Positions 53,687 to 62,106 of a DNA stretch of 64,000 nucleotides are shown here, piece by piece (position 1 is the first letter of the stretch; the number at the start of each line of letters is the position of its first letter). The DNA comes from Pseudomonas putida (GTDB lineage Bacteria; Pseudomonadota; Gammaproteobacteria; Pseudomonadales; Pseudomonadaceae): positions 4,135 through 68,134 of the forward strand of contig NZ_MNAH01000016.1 of NCBI RefSeq assembly GCF_001976065.1, read 5' to 3'. The notes under the pieces were generated by a model. The model was not told the origin of the DNA. It did no database searches and saw only the letters and a program-made list of their open reading frames with translations. The position numbers were made by a program, and so were the translations under genes.

Positions 53687-55213
53687 TTAACGCAAGTTGA
53701 TGGTGGTGTTCACACCGTCGTTAACGCTGTCGTCATCGAACCAGCGGCTGGTGACGGTCTTGGTCTGAGTGTAGAACTGCACCACTTGCTTGCCATATGG
53801 GCCGAGGTCGCCGAGCTTGGAACCGCGCGAACCGGTAAAGCTGAAGAACGGGACCGGCACCGGGATCGGGATGTTGATGCCGACCTGGCCGACGTCGATT
53901 TCGCTCTGGAATTTGCGCGCCGCCGCACCGGATTGGGTGAACAGGCCCGTGCCGTTGCCGAACGGGTTGGCGTTGACCAGGGCAATGGCCTCGTCGAGGG
54001 TATTGACTTCCAGCACGACCAGCACCGGTCCGAAGATTTCCTGGGTGTAGATCTGCATGTCGGTGGTCACGCCGGAAAACAGGGTCGGGCCGACGAAGTT
54101 GCCCTTCTCGTAACCGGGAACGGTGATTTCACGACCGTCGAGCTCGAGTTTCGCGCCTTCCTTGATGCCGCTTTCGATCAGGTCGAGAATCCGCGCCTTG
54201 GCCTTTTTCGAGATGACCGGACCAACATCGGTGCCCGGCTCGCTGCCGGCATTGACCTTGAGTTTCTGCGCCAGCGCCTTAAGGTCGGGCAGCCATTGCT
54301 TGGCCGCGCCCACCAGCACCACCACCGAGGTGGCCATGCAGCGTTGACCGGCCGCACCGAAACCGGCGCCCACCAGCGCGTTCAGCGCTTGTTCGCGATT
54401 GGCATCGGGCAGGACCACGGCGTGGTTTTTTGCACCCATCATCGACTGCACGCGCTTGCCATGCTTGCCGGCCAGGTCATAGACGTGAGTGCCCACCGCC
54501 GTCGAACCGACGAAGGAAACGGCCTTGATGTCTTTGTGGGTGCAGAGCGCATCCACCACATCCTTGCCGCCATGCACGACGTTGAGCACGCCGGCGGGAA
54601 TGCCGGCCTCGATGGCCAACTCCACCAGCAGCATGGTCGACATCGGGTCCTGCTCGGACGGCTTGAGCACGAAGGTGTTGCCGCAGGCGATGGCCATCGG
54701 GAACATCCACAGTGGAATCATCGCCGGGAAGTTGAACGGGGTAATGCCGGCGCACACGCCGATTGGCTGGCGCAGGGTGTAGGTGTCGACACCGCCCGCA
54801 ACGTTTTCAGCGAATTCGCCCATTTGCAAGTTGCCGATGGAGCACGCGTGCTCAACGACTTCCAGGCCACGGAAAATGTCGCCTTCAGCGTCGGCAATGG
54901 TTTTGCCCTGCTCGGCGCTCAGGACCACGGCGATGCGCTTGGAGTGTTCGCGAATCAACGCCTGAAGCTTGAGCATGATGCGCATCCGCGCGCCGATGGG
55001 CGTCAGCTTCCAGGTCTGGAAGGCGCGATGGGCGGCGCTGATGGCGGCGTCGACTTCTTCAGCGGTGGCAAACGGTACCTTGGCCAGCACCTGTTGGGTG
55101 GCCGGGTTGACGATGTCGTGCCACTCGGTGGTCTGGGATTCGACCCACTCGCCGTCGATCAACAGCTTGACCTTTTGTACGGTGGTGTCGTTAGGCGTGA
55201 GCGAAGCGTTCAT
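53687..55213 (-). CDS. mmsA: Methylmalonate-semialdehyde dehydrogenase (CoA-acylating)
   Basis: 508 residues of the aldehyde dehydrogenase superfamily, MMSDH type. Catalytic Cys292 lies in GAAGQRCMATS. NFPAMIPLWMFPMAIACGNT and FVGSTAVGTHVY are cofactor-site stretches. It converts methylmalonate semialdehyde to propionyl-CoA in valine and pyrimidine breakdown. It is the first gene of mmsAB; the divergent LysR gene at 55322 is its likely regulator. Confidence 0.95.
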   Translation of the reverse strand: MNASLTPNDTTVQKVKLLIDGEWVESQTTEWHDIVNPATQQVLAKVPFATAEEVDAAISAAHRAFQTWKLTPIGARMRIMLKLQALIREHSKRIAVVLSAEQGKTIADAEGDIFRGLEVVEHACSIGNLQMGEFAENVAGGVDTYTLRQPIGVCAGITPFNFPAMIPLWMFPMAIACGNTFVLKPSEQDPMSTMLLVELAIEAGIPAGVLNVVHGGKDVVDALCTHKDIKAVSFVGSTAVGTHVYDLAGKHGKRVQSMMGAKNHAVVLPDANREQALNALVGAGFGAAGQRCMATSVVVLVGAAKQWLPDLKALAQKLKVNAGSEPGTDVGPVISKKAKARILDLIESGIKEGAKLELDGREITVPGYEKGNFVGPTLFSGVTTDMQIYTQEIFGPVLVVLEVNTLDEAIALVNANPFGNGTGLFTQSGAAARKFQSEIDVGQVGINIPIPVPVPFFSFTGSRGSKLGDLGPYGKQVVQFYTQTKTVTSRWFDDDSVNDGVNTTINLR

Positions 55214-55321
55214 GTCGGTCTCCGGATGTTTGTTTTTATCTTGGGAGCCAAGGCGAAATGGTCACCTTGAGATGAGGCGTGTGCCGCGAATTGGTGATCG
55301 GGCTGTTTTTGGAGTATAGAT

Positions 55322-56311
55322 GTGCAAACTTCTAATAAGAACGCATATAAAAGCCGGTCCAACATGCAAAAAAACATCACATCACTGAGCTCGCTGAACT
55401 GGGATGACCTCAAGTTTTTCCTTGAAGTCGCCCGTACCCGCAAGGCCAGCACCGCGGCCAAGCGCCTGGCCGTCGACTACACCACCGTGTCGCGACGTAT
55501 CAGTGCGCTGGAAGCTTCATTGGGCACCTTGCTGTTCGAGAAATCCCGGACCAGCGGCTTTGTCCTGACCGCCGAAGGCCAGCGCCTGCTGGGGTACGCC
55601 GAGTCGATCGAAAGCACGCTGCACATGGCCTGCGAACAGGTATCGGGCTCCGGGGTGGCGTTGTCCGGTCACGTGCGCATGGGCTGCACCGAAGGGTTTG
55701 GCAGCTTTTTCATCACTCCGCAACTGAGTCATTTCGTCGACGCCTACCCGGCGATCTCGGTGGACATCCTCCCGCTGCCGCACTTCATCAGCCTGTCCAA
55801 GCGCGAGGCCGACATCGTCATCGCCCTGGAACGCCCGGAACACGGGCCCTATGTCTGCTGCAAGCTGACCGACTACCGCCTGCAGCTGTATGCGACCCAG
55901 GAATACCTCGACAAACACCCGGCCATCCGCCGCCCGGCCGACCTGGGCAAGCATTCGTTCATCAGTTACGTCGACGACCTGGCGTTCAGCTCCGAGCTGC
56001 TCTACCTGGCCAACGTGCTCCCTGGCGCCAGCGCCAACCTGCGCAGCACCAGCGTGATCGCGCAATTCGTGGCCGCGCAGCAAGGGCGTTCACTGGCCAT
56101 CCTGCCGTGTTTCCTCGCCGCCCAGGACCCACGGCTGCTGGCGGTGCTGCCGCAGGAAGTCACCATCACCCGGCAGTTCTGGATGTACTGCCGGGAAGAC
56201 TTGAGGAAGCTCAAGCGGATCACACTGTTGTGGGATTACATCCGCGCAGTGACCGAGCAGAACCAGGCCCTGTTGATGGGTGACAGTCGGCAGATGCTGT
56301 TTGCCGACTGA
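55322..56311 (+). CDS. LysR-family regulator, probable mmsAB regulator
   Basis: 329 residues from a GTG at 55322, supported by GGAG seven bases upstream; an ATG at 55364 is an alternative with no RBS. The winged helix lies around residues 22-80 (FFLEVARTRKASTAAKRLAV, TTVSRRISALE) and the effector domain to about 310. It diverges from mmsA across 108 bp. In P. aeruginosa the mms operon uses an AraC-type MmsR, so a LysR gene in this place is a lineage difference. Its control of mmsAB is inferred from position. Confidence 0.87.
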   Translation: MQTSNKNAYKSRSNMQKNITSLSSLNWDDLKFFLEVARTRKASTAAKRLAVDYTTVSRRISALEASLGTLLFEKSRTSGFVLTAEGQRLLGYAESIESTLHMACEQVSGSGVALSGHVRMGCTEGFGSFFITPQLSHFVDAYPAISVDILPLPHFISLSKREADIVIALERPEHGPYVCCKLTDYRLQLYATQEYLDKHPAIRRPADLGKHSFISYVDDLAFSSELLYLANVLPGASANLRSTSVIAQFVAAQQGRSLAILPCFLAAQDPRLLAVLPQEVTITRQFWMYCREDLRKLKRITLLWDYIRAVTEQNQALLMGDSRQMLFAD

Positions 56312-56320
56312 TCGACGCTG

Positions 56321-58420
56321 TCAGTCGCTGCCCTCCTTGAGTTCCAGCATCAGCCCGCTCAAGCGTTTGACCCGGCGCCGCACCGCTTCCTCGAAGACGC
56401 CCGCGCGAGGTTCGATCAAGGTGAACCAGTCCTTGGCCCGGGTGATGCCGGTGTAGATCAGCTCCTTGGTGAGGACCGGGTTCAGGGCATCGGGCAGGAT
56501 CAAGGCGGTGTGGGCGAATTCCGAGCCCTGGGATTTGTGCACGGTCATGGCGTACACGGTTTCGACATCGTTGAGGCGACTGGGCAACACAAATCGCACG
56601 CCGCCCTGGCCGTCGTTTCTTGGGAACGCGACCCGCAGTACCGGTTTGCCGGCGTCGGGTCCCTCGCGTTCGGGAAGCTTGAGGGCGATGCCGATGTCGC
56701 CATTCATCAAGCCCAGACCATAGTCGTTGCGGGTCATCAGCACTGGCCGGCCTTCGTACCACTGCTGGTCGCTGTCGATCAAACGCGCCTTGAGCAACGC
56801 GTCGGTCACCCGCTGGTTCAAGCCTTCGACGCCCCACGGGCCCTTGCGCACGGCGCACAACAACTGGAAGGCGTCGAACGCCTGCAGGACGTGCCGGGCC
56901 CAATCGGTCCAGCGCGCATCTTCCAGGGGACAATCAAGCGGTGGCCGCTGGTTGCGCAGCAGGCTCAAGTAATACCTGTAGCCATGCGGCCCTTCACCGT
57001 GACCGTCGAGCAACAGGCGTTCCAGCGCCCGATCCTGCTCATTCTTGAGGGGCAGGCAGAACACATCGTCGTGGCTGCGCGCCGCCAACAATTTTCGGGC
57101 TTCGGCGGGCTGTTGCTGGTTCACCCAACGGGCCAGTTGACCAATGCCGCTGCCCTCACCGAAGCGCCGCGAGTGACGCAACATCACCACTTGCTGGGCC
57201 AGCGGATGGGTGCCCTGGGTATCTTCCTGCAACCCGCTGGCTTCAAGGTTCTCGCCACTGACGGCCTGCAGCCACTGGCGAGTCTGCGGGCTATACCAAC
57301 CCGCTTCGGCGTCGCGACACAGGTCGCCCAGCACGGCACCGGCTTCCACCGACGCCAGCTGGTCCTTGTCACCCAGCAGCACCAGACGGGCATGGGCCGG
57401 CAGTGCATCGAGCAGGTTGGCCATCATCTCCAGGTCGATCATCGACGCCTCGTCCACCACCAACACATCCAGCGGCAAGTGATTGCCAGCGTGGTGACGG
57501 AAATGTCGGGTGCCCGGGCGGCTGCCGAGCAGGCGGTGCACGGTGGTGACATCGGAAGGGATTTTATCGCGCAGGGCTTCTGCGACTTTCAGCGTGCGCA
57601 CTTGCGCACTGATGGATTCTGTCAGCCGCGCCGCGGCCTTGCCGGTTGGCGCGGCGAGACGAATGCGCAGCGGTTTGCCCGCCTCTACTGCCGGGGCCTG
57701 GAGTAACGCGAGCAAGCGCACGACCGTGGTGGTCTTGCCGGTGCCTGGGCCGCCGGTGACGATACTGAACGCGCTACGAGTGGCGAGGGCGCAGGCCAGT
57801 TTCTGCCAGTCGATGACTTCACCGGGCCTGGCCCGACCAAACAGACCGGTCAGGCGTTGCAGTAAATCATCCGGTGCGTCTTCCTGGGCGGCCAGGCGCT
57901 CACGCAACGCATTGTCGATACGTCGCTCGTAGGCCCAGTAACGCCGCAGGTAGAGGCGCTTGCCGGCCAGCACCAGGGGCCGCTGCTGCACACTGTCGCG
58001 CTCGTCCGCGGCCAGGGCAACCAGGCTGCTGGACGCCAGCACCTTGCACCAATGGGCGCCATCCAGGGATTCCAGCAACTGCGAAGGCAGCAACATCGCG
58101 CCGCCTTGCAGGTCACCTTCCGGGGGCAGCGACAGGGCGAAGTCCGGCTCCTTGAGTGTCTCGAACAGGTCCAGGCAGACATGCCCGTGGCCCAACTGGT
58201 GGCTGGTCAATGCCGCCGCCAGCAGCACCAGCGGATCGTCGTCCGGCGCCAGTTCGTGAAGAAAGCCGACGAAGGCCTTGTCCAGGGCGCGCAACCAGCC
58301 ACGCTCGACCCAGCGCGAGAGCAGCAGCAACAGGTCTTCGGCACGACTCAAGGGGCTGAGTTGCGCCAGGCTGTCGGCGCTCAGTGGCATCGCCAGCACA
58401 TCGGCGAAGGTACGGTTCAT
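56321..58420 (-). CDS. recD: Exodeoxyribonuclease V alpha subunit RecD
   Basis: 699 residues. The SF1 5'-3' helicase subunit of RecBCD has Walker A TGGPGTGKT (222-230), DEASMID and GDKDQLASVEAG in the middle, and the C-terminal TVHKSQGSEF motif. It overlaps the recB stop by 4 bp (ATGA), so translation is coupled. RecBCD processes double-strand breaks and degrades linear phage DNA. Confidence 0.95.
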   Translation of the reverse strand: MNRTFADVLAMPLSADSLAQLSPLSRAEDLLLLLSRWVERGWLRALDKAFVGFLHELAPDDDPLVLLAAALTSHQLGHGHVCLDLFETLKEPDFALSLPPEGDLQGGAMLLPSQLLESLDGAHWCKVLASSSLVALAADERDSVQQRPLVLAGKRLYLRRYWAYERRIDNALRERLAAQEDAPDDLLQRLTGLFGRARPGEVIDWQKLACALATRSAFSIVTGGPGTGKTTTVVRLLALLQAPAVEAGKPLRIRLAAPTGKAAARLTESISAQVRTLKVAEALRDKIPSDVTTVHRLLGSRPGTRHFRHHAGNHLPLDVLVVDEASMIDLEMMANLLDALPAHARLVLLGDKDQLASVEAGAVLGDLCRDAEAGWYSPQTRQWLQAVSGENLEASGLQEDTQGTHPLAQQVVMLRHSRRFGEGSGIGQLARWVNQQQPAEARKLLAARSHDDVFCLPLKNEQDRALERLLLDGHGEGPHGYRYYLSLLRNQRPPLDCPLEDARWTDWARHVLQAFDAFQLLCAVRKGPWGVEGLNQRVTDALLKARLIDSDQQWYEGRPVLMTRNDYGLGLMNGDIGIALKLPEREGPDAGKPVLRVAFPRNDGQGGVRFVLPSRLNDVETVYAMTVHKSQGSEFAHTALILPDALNPVLTKELIYTGITRAKDWFTLIEPRAGVFEEAVRRRVKRLSGLMLELKEGSD

Positions 58421-61400
58421 AGCAGTACTCCCTGTTCCCAGGCGGGTTCGACCCTGGGCTGCGGTTTGCCCTGGAACAGGCGGTCCAGTTGCTCGATCAA
58501 CGCCCGGGGCGGACGGGCGAAATACACGCCCTGGCTTGGCGCACGCGTACCCCGCAGGAACAGGTACAGCGCACCGCCGACATGCCGGTCGTAATCGTAA
58601 TCGGCAAGCCGGGCCTTGAGTTGGCGATGCAGGGCCAGGAGGTACAACACGTATTGCAGGTCGTAGCGGTTGTCGAGGATCGACTGTTCCATGGCCTGCT
58701 CGGTATAGGCTGCATCGTCGGCCCCAAGCCAGTTGGATTTGTAGTCGGCGACGTAGTAGCGGCCGTCATGCTCGAACGTCAGGTCGATGAAGCCCTTGAA
58801 CATGCCATTGAGCAACACGGGTTCCGCGGCCACCCGAGGCACGCCATTGTGGGTGTGTTGGCACACCAGGGCGTCGAGCTTGAGCACATCGACCTTGTGG
58901 CTGGCGAACCAGAACTCCATCTCGACCTGGTACTGGGTCAACTGCGCGAAGATGACGGGCGCCTGGCTGCTACCCACAGGCAATGGCGACTTGAGCAGGT
59001 GCTGCAACCATTCACTCAGCGTGGTGATCCAGCCTTCCCAACCTCGGCGATTGCAGCGACGGGCAATCGCGTCTTCCACGGCCTGGGGGGTGGCGGAAAA
59101 ACCTTCGTCACCGGCCCATTCGAGCAAACCATGGAGAAAGGTGCCCGGGTTGGGACCACGGGGGAATCGATGGATATCGGCACCGCCGGCCACCATCTCT
59201 CGGGGGGCTTGCGGGTCGAGACGTTCGTCGTCGAAGAGTTTCTGCGCCTGGGGGCTTTCCGGCGCCTGATCACTGCCGATGCTCAGGCTGTCGCCAATAC
59301 GCAAGGCGCTGTAGGAGGCAATCCACCAGTTTTCACTGGCCTTGCGTTGCACCGTCAACGGGGCCAGCAACGCCGCGGTGTTCTGTGGTGGATGGTAAGT
59401 CTCGAGGGTGGCCTCGGGCATTTCGCCCCAGCCAATCGCCGGGCAGCCCTGTTGCAGGTCCCGCAACCAGGCCTGCAAACCCGCCGACTCGGTCAAGCAG
59501 GCACCACCACCCAACAGATACCCCAGTGCCGACAGGTGCAGCACCGAACTGTTGTTATTGCCACGCTTGAGATCCGCCACGCCCAACCAGCAGGCGTGTT
59601 GCGCCCGCGTCAGGGCCACGTACAACAGGCGCAAGTCTTCGGCCAGGCGCTCGTCATCGGCCAGCGCAATCAGTTCGGCCGTGGGGTTCAAACTCACTTG
59701 GGCCTTGCCTGCAGCGTCGTGGTAATGCAACGGCAGACGGCTGCCATCCACCGGTTTCGCCGAGCAAATGAACGGCAGGAACACCAACGGGTACTCAAGC
59801 CCCTTGGACTTGTGAATGGTCACGACCTTGACCAACTGCTCGTCGCTCTCCAGGCGCAGGATCTGCTCTTCGCCCGCCTGGCCCGACAATGCCAGGTGCT
59901 CGGACAAATGCCGGATCAAGGCCTGCTCGCCGTCCAGTTCGGCGGCCGCCTGTTGCAGCAACTCGGACAGGTGCAAGAGGTTGGTCAGCACTCGCTCGCC
60001 ATCGCTGCGCGCCATCAAGGCCTGGGGCAGCTTGAAGTCATGCAGCAAGCGTCGCAGCATCGGCAACACACCTTGCTTGCGCCACAGTTCGCGATAACGG
60101 CGGAACTGCATGACCCGGGCTTCCCAGGCAAGTTCGTCCTGGTTCAGCTGTTCAAGCTCGGCCAATGACAGATTCAGCGTGATGCTGGCCAACGCAGCCC
60201 GCAGTGGCCGCTCGACGTCCGGCTCGGCGCAGGCCTTGAGCCAGGTCAGCACGTCGTGAGCTTCCTGCGCGGCGAACACCGAGTCCTTGTCCGACAGATA
60301 AACGCTGCGCACGCCGCGCACAGAAAGTTCGGCACGCACCGCCTGGGCTTCCTTGCCGTCACGCACGAGGATGGCTATGTCCGCAGGCATCAGGCCCTTG
60401 AGCGCCTGATCATCACGTACGAATCCCGCAAGGCCTTGTTGCCCGCCATTGAGCAAGGCGGTGATTTCACTGGCACAGGCGGCGGCCAGTTGTTGCCGAT
60501 AGACCGCACCGGACAACGGCTGTTCGGCCGGCAGGTGCCAGATGTTCAACGCGGGGACGGCCTGATGATTGATGCGCAGGACTTCCTTGCGCCCCTGGGA
60601 CTCGACGGGCAGAAACGGCACCGGGTTGTCGCCATTTTTCTCCCGGAACAGAAAGGCCCCGCGCCCCGACTCGCGAGACTCGGCGCAGTCGAATACATGG
60701 TTCACGGCACTGACCATGCCATGGCTCGAACGGAAGTTGGTGCCCAGGGTATGCAGGCGGCCGGTGGTCGCCTGACGGGCGCGCAGGTAGGTATAGATGT
60801 CGGCGCCGCGGAAGGCGTAGATCGCCTGCTTCGGGTCGCCGATCAGGAACAGGCCGCTGTCGGGACTGTTGTCTTCAATACGGTAGATGCTCTCGAAGAT
60901 CCGGTACTGCACCGGGTCGGTATCCTGGAATTCGTCGATCAACGCCACCGGGAACTGCTCGCGGATCAAGGTTGCCAGGCGCTCGCCGCCATCGCTTTGC
61001 AATGCCGCGTCCAGGCGCAGCAACATGTCGTCGAAGCCCATTTCCGCGCGGCGGCGCTTTTCCTCCTCGAAACGTTCGCCTACCCAATGGGCAGCATGTT
61101 GCAGCACGGCGGCATCGGGCGTCGGCAAGGCATCGAGGCAGGCCTTGAGCCCGGGCATGGCGTCCAGGCCCGGATGATCCGGCACTGCGCCCTTCTTCCA
61201 GGCTTCGGCCATGCCGTCGGGGGTCAGGCGCGTGAAGCCGGTGCCGATGTCCAGTTGCTCCAGGGCCTCATCTTCGGCCCAGGCTTTGATTTTCTCGAAC
61301 CAAGGCTCGAAATACCGCGCCTGCATCTTGCGCCCGTCCACACTCTTGCTGGCGACACCTTCGTGACACAGGGCCAGCAACTCGTCGGCCCACTGGCGCC

Positions 61401-62106
61401 ACGGCATCTTGAGCTCTAGCAAGGCGGCTCGACGCTCTTGCAGACACTCGCTGATCAGCTGCGCCGGTTCTTTACCGGCGAGGGTATCGCGCGCGCTGGC
61501 GAACAGCCCGCGGATGCGCGGCAACAAGGCGGCCGGTCCACCCCAATTGCCGCGCACCCAGCTCAATGCATCGCCTTGCATCGGATAACAGAACAGCCGC
61601 CAGTAATCGCGCAGGACTTCACCCAGCAGATCGCTGTGGTCGGTTTCGAGGGTCTGGGTAAACAGGCTGCCGCTGTCGAAGGCGTGCTCGCGCAACATGC
61701 GCTGACACCAACTGTGGATGGTCGACACAGCCGCCTCATCCATCCATTGCGCGGCGATGTCCAGGCGATTGGCACACCCGGGCCACTGCTCGGGCGCGTA
61801 CTCCTGCCGCAGCTGGTTGATCAGCGCGTCGGGGGCCGGCGTTTCGTCACGGAAGAACCGCGCGGCTTCTGCCAGGCGCGTACGAATGCGTTCGCGCAGC
61901 TCTTTGGTGGCGGCGTCGGTAAAGGTCACCACCAGAATCTGGGGTGGGAGCAGTTCACGGCCGAAACCACATTCACCGCCATGGCCAAGGACCAGGCGCA
62001 GGTACAGCGCGGAAATGGTGAAGGTCTTGCCGGTACCGGCACTGGCTTCGATCAGTTGACTGCCACGTAGCGGGAACGCCAGGGCCAAGGGGGTCTGGGT
62101 GGTCAT
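58417..62106 (-). CDS. recB: Exodeoxyribonuclease V beta subunit RecB
   Basis: About 1,229 residues from the ATG at 62106. The UvrD-type helicase has Walker A EASAGTGKTF (20-29), then DEFQDTDPVQYRIF and GDPKQAIYAFRGADI. The C-terminal nuclease domain has the DYKSN catalytic motif (YYVADYKSNWLG). The start was chosen at MTTQTPLAL; the 11 residues upstream lie inside the recC end. ATGA overlaps link it to both recC and recD. Confidence 0.95.
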   Translation of the reverse strand: MTTQTPLALAFPLRGSQLIEASAGTGKTFTISALYLRLVLGHGGECGFGRELLPPQILVVTFTDAATKELRERIRTRLAEAARFFRDETPAPDALINQLRQEYAPEQWPGCANRLDIAAQWMDEAAVSTIHSWCQRMLREHAFDSGSLFTQTLETDHSDLLGEVLRDYWRLFCYPMQGDALSWVRGNWGGPAALLPRIRGLFASARDTLAGKEPAQLISECLQERRAALLELKMPWRQWADELLALCHEGVASKSVDGRKMQARYFEPWFEKIKAWAEDEALEQLDIGTGFTRLTPDGMAEAWKKGAVPDHPGLDAMPGLKACLDALPTPDAAVLQHAAHWVGERFEEEKRRRAEMGFDDMLLRLDAALQSDGGERLATLIREQFPVALIDEFQDTDPVQYRIFESIYRIEDNSPDSGLFLIGDPKQAIYAFRGADIYTYLRARQATTGRLHTLGTNFRSSHGMVSAVNHVFDCAESRESGRGAFLFREKNGDNPVPFLPVESQGRKEVLRINHQAVPALNIWHLPAEQPLSGAVYRQQLAAACASEITALLNGGQQGLAGFVRDDQALKGLMPADIAILVRDGKEAQAVRAELSVRGVRSVYLSDKDSVFAAQEAHDVLTWLKACAEPDVERPLRAALASITLNLSLAELEQLNQDELAWEARVMQFRRYRELWRKQGVLPMLRRLLHDFKLPQALMARSDGERVLTNLLHLSELLQQAAAELDGEQALIRHLSEHLALSGQAGEEQILRLESDEQLVKVVTIHKSKGLEYPLVFLPFICSAKPVDGSRLPLHYHDAAGKAQVSLNPTAELIALADDERLAEDLRLLYVALTRAQHACWLGVADLKRGNNNSSVLHLSALGYLLGGGACLTESAGLQAWLRDLQQGCPAIGWGEMPEATLETYHPPQNTAALLAPLTVQRKASENWWIASYSALRIGDSLSIGSDQAPESPQAQKLFDDERLDPQAPREMVAGGADIHRFPRGPNPGTFLHGLLEWAGDEGFSATPQAVEDAIARRCNRRGWEGWITTLSEWLQHLLKSPLPVGSSQAPVIFAQLTQYQVEMEFWFASHKVDVLKLDALVCQHTHNGVPRVAAEPVLLNGMFKGFIDLTFEHDGRYYVADYKSNWLGADDAAYTEQAMEQSILDNRYDLQYVLYLLALHRQLKARLADYDYDRHVGGALYLFLRGTRAPSQGVYFARPPRALIEQLDRLFQGKPQPRVEPAWEQGVLL

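Noticed and set aside
53183..55270. 695-residue open frame opposite mmsAB
   Set aside because: Antisense shadow in high-GC DNA; mmsA and mmsB have all catalytic motifs.
58489..60168. 559-residue open frame opposite recB
   Set aside because: Antisense shadow of recB with no RBS or recognisable domain.
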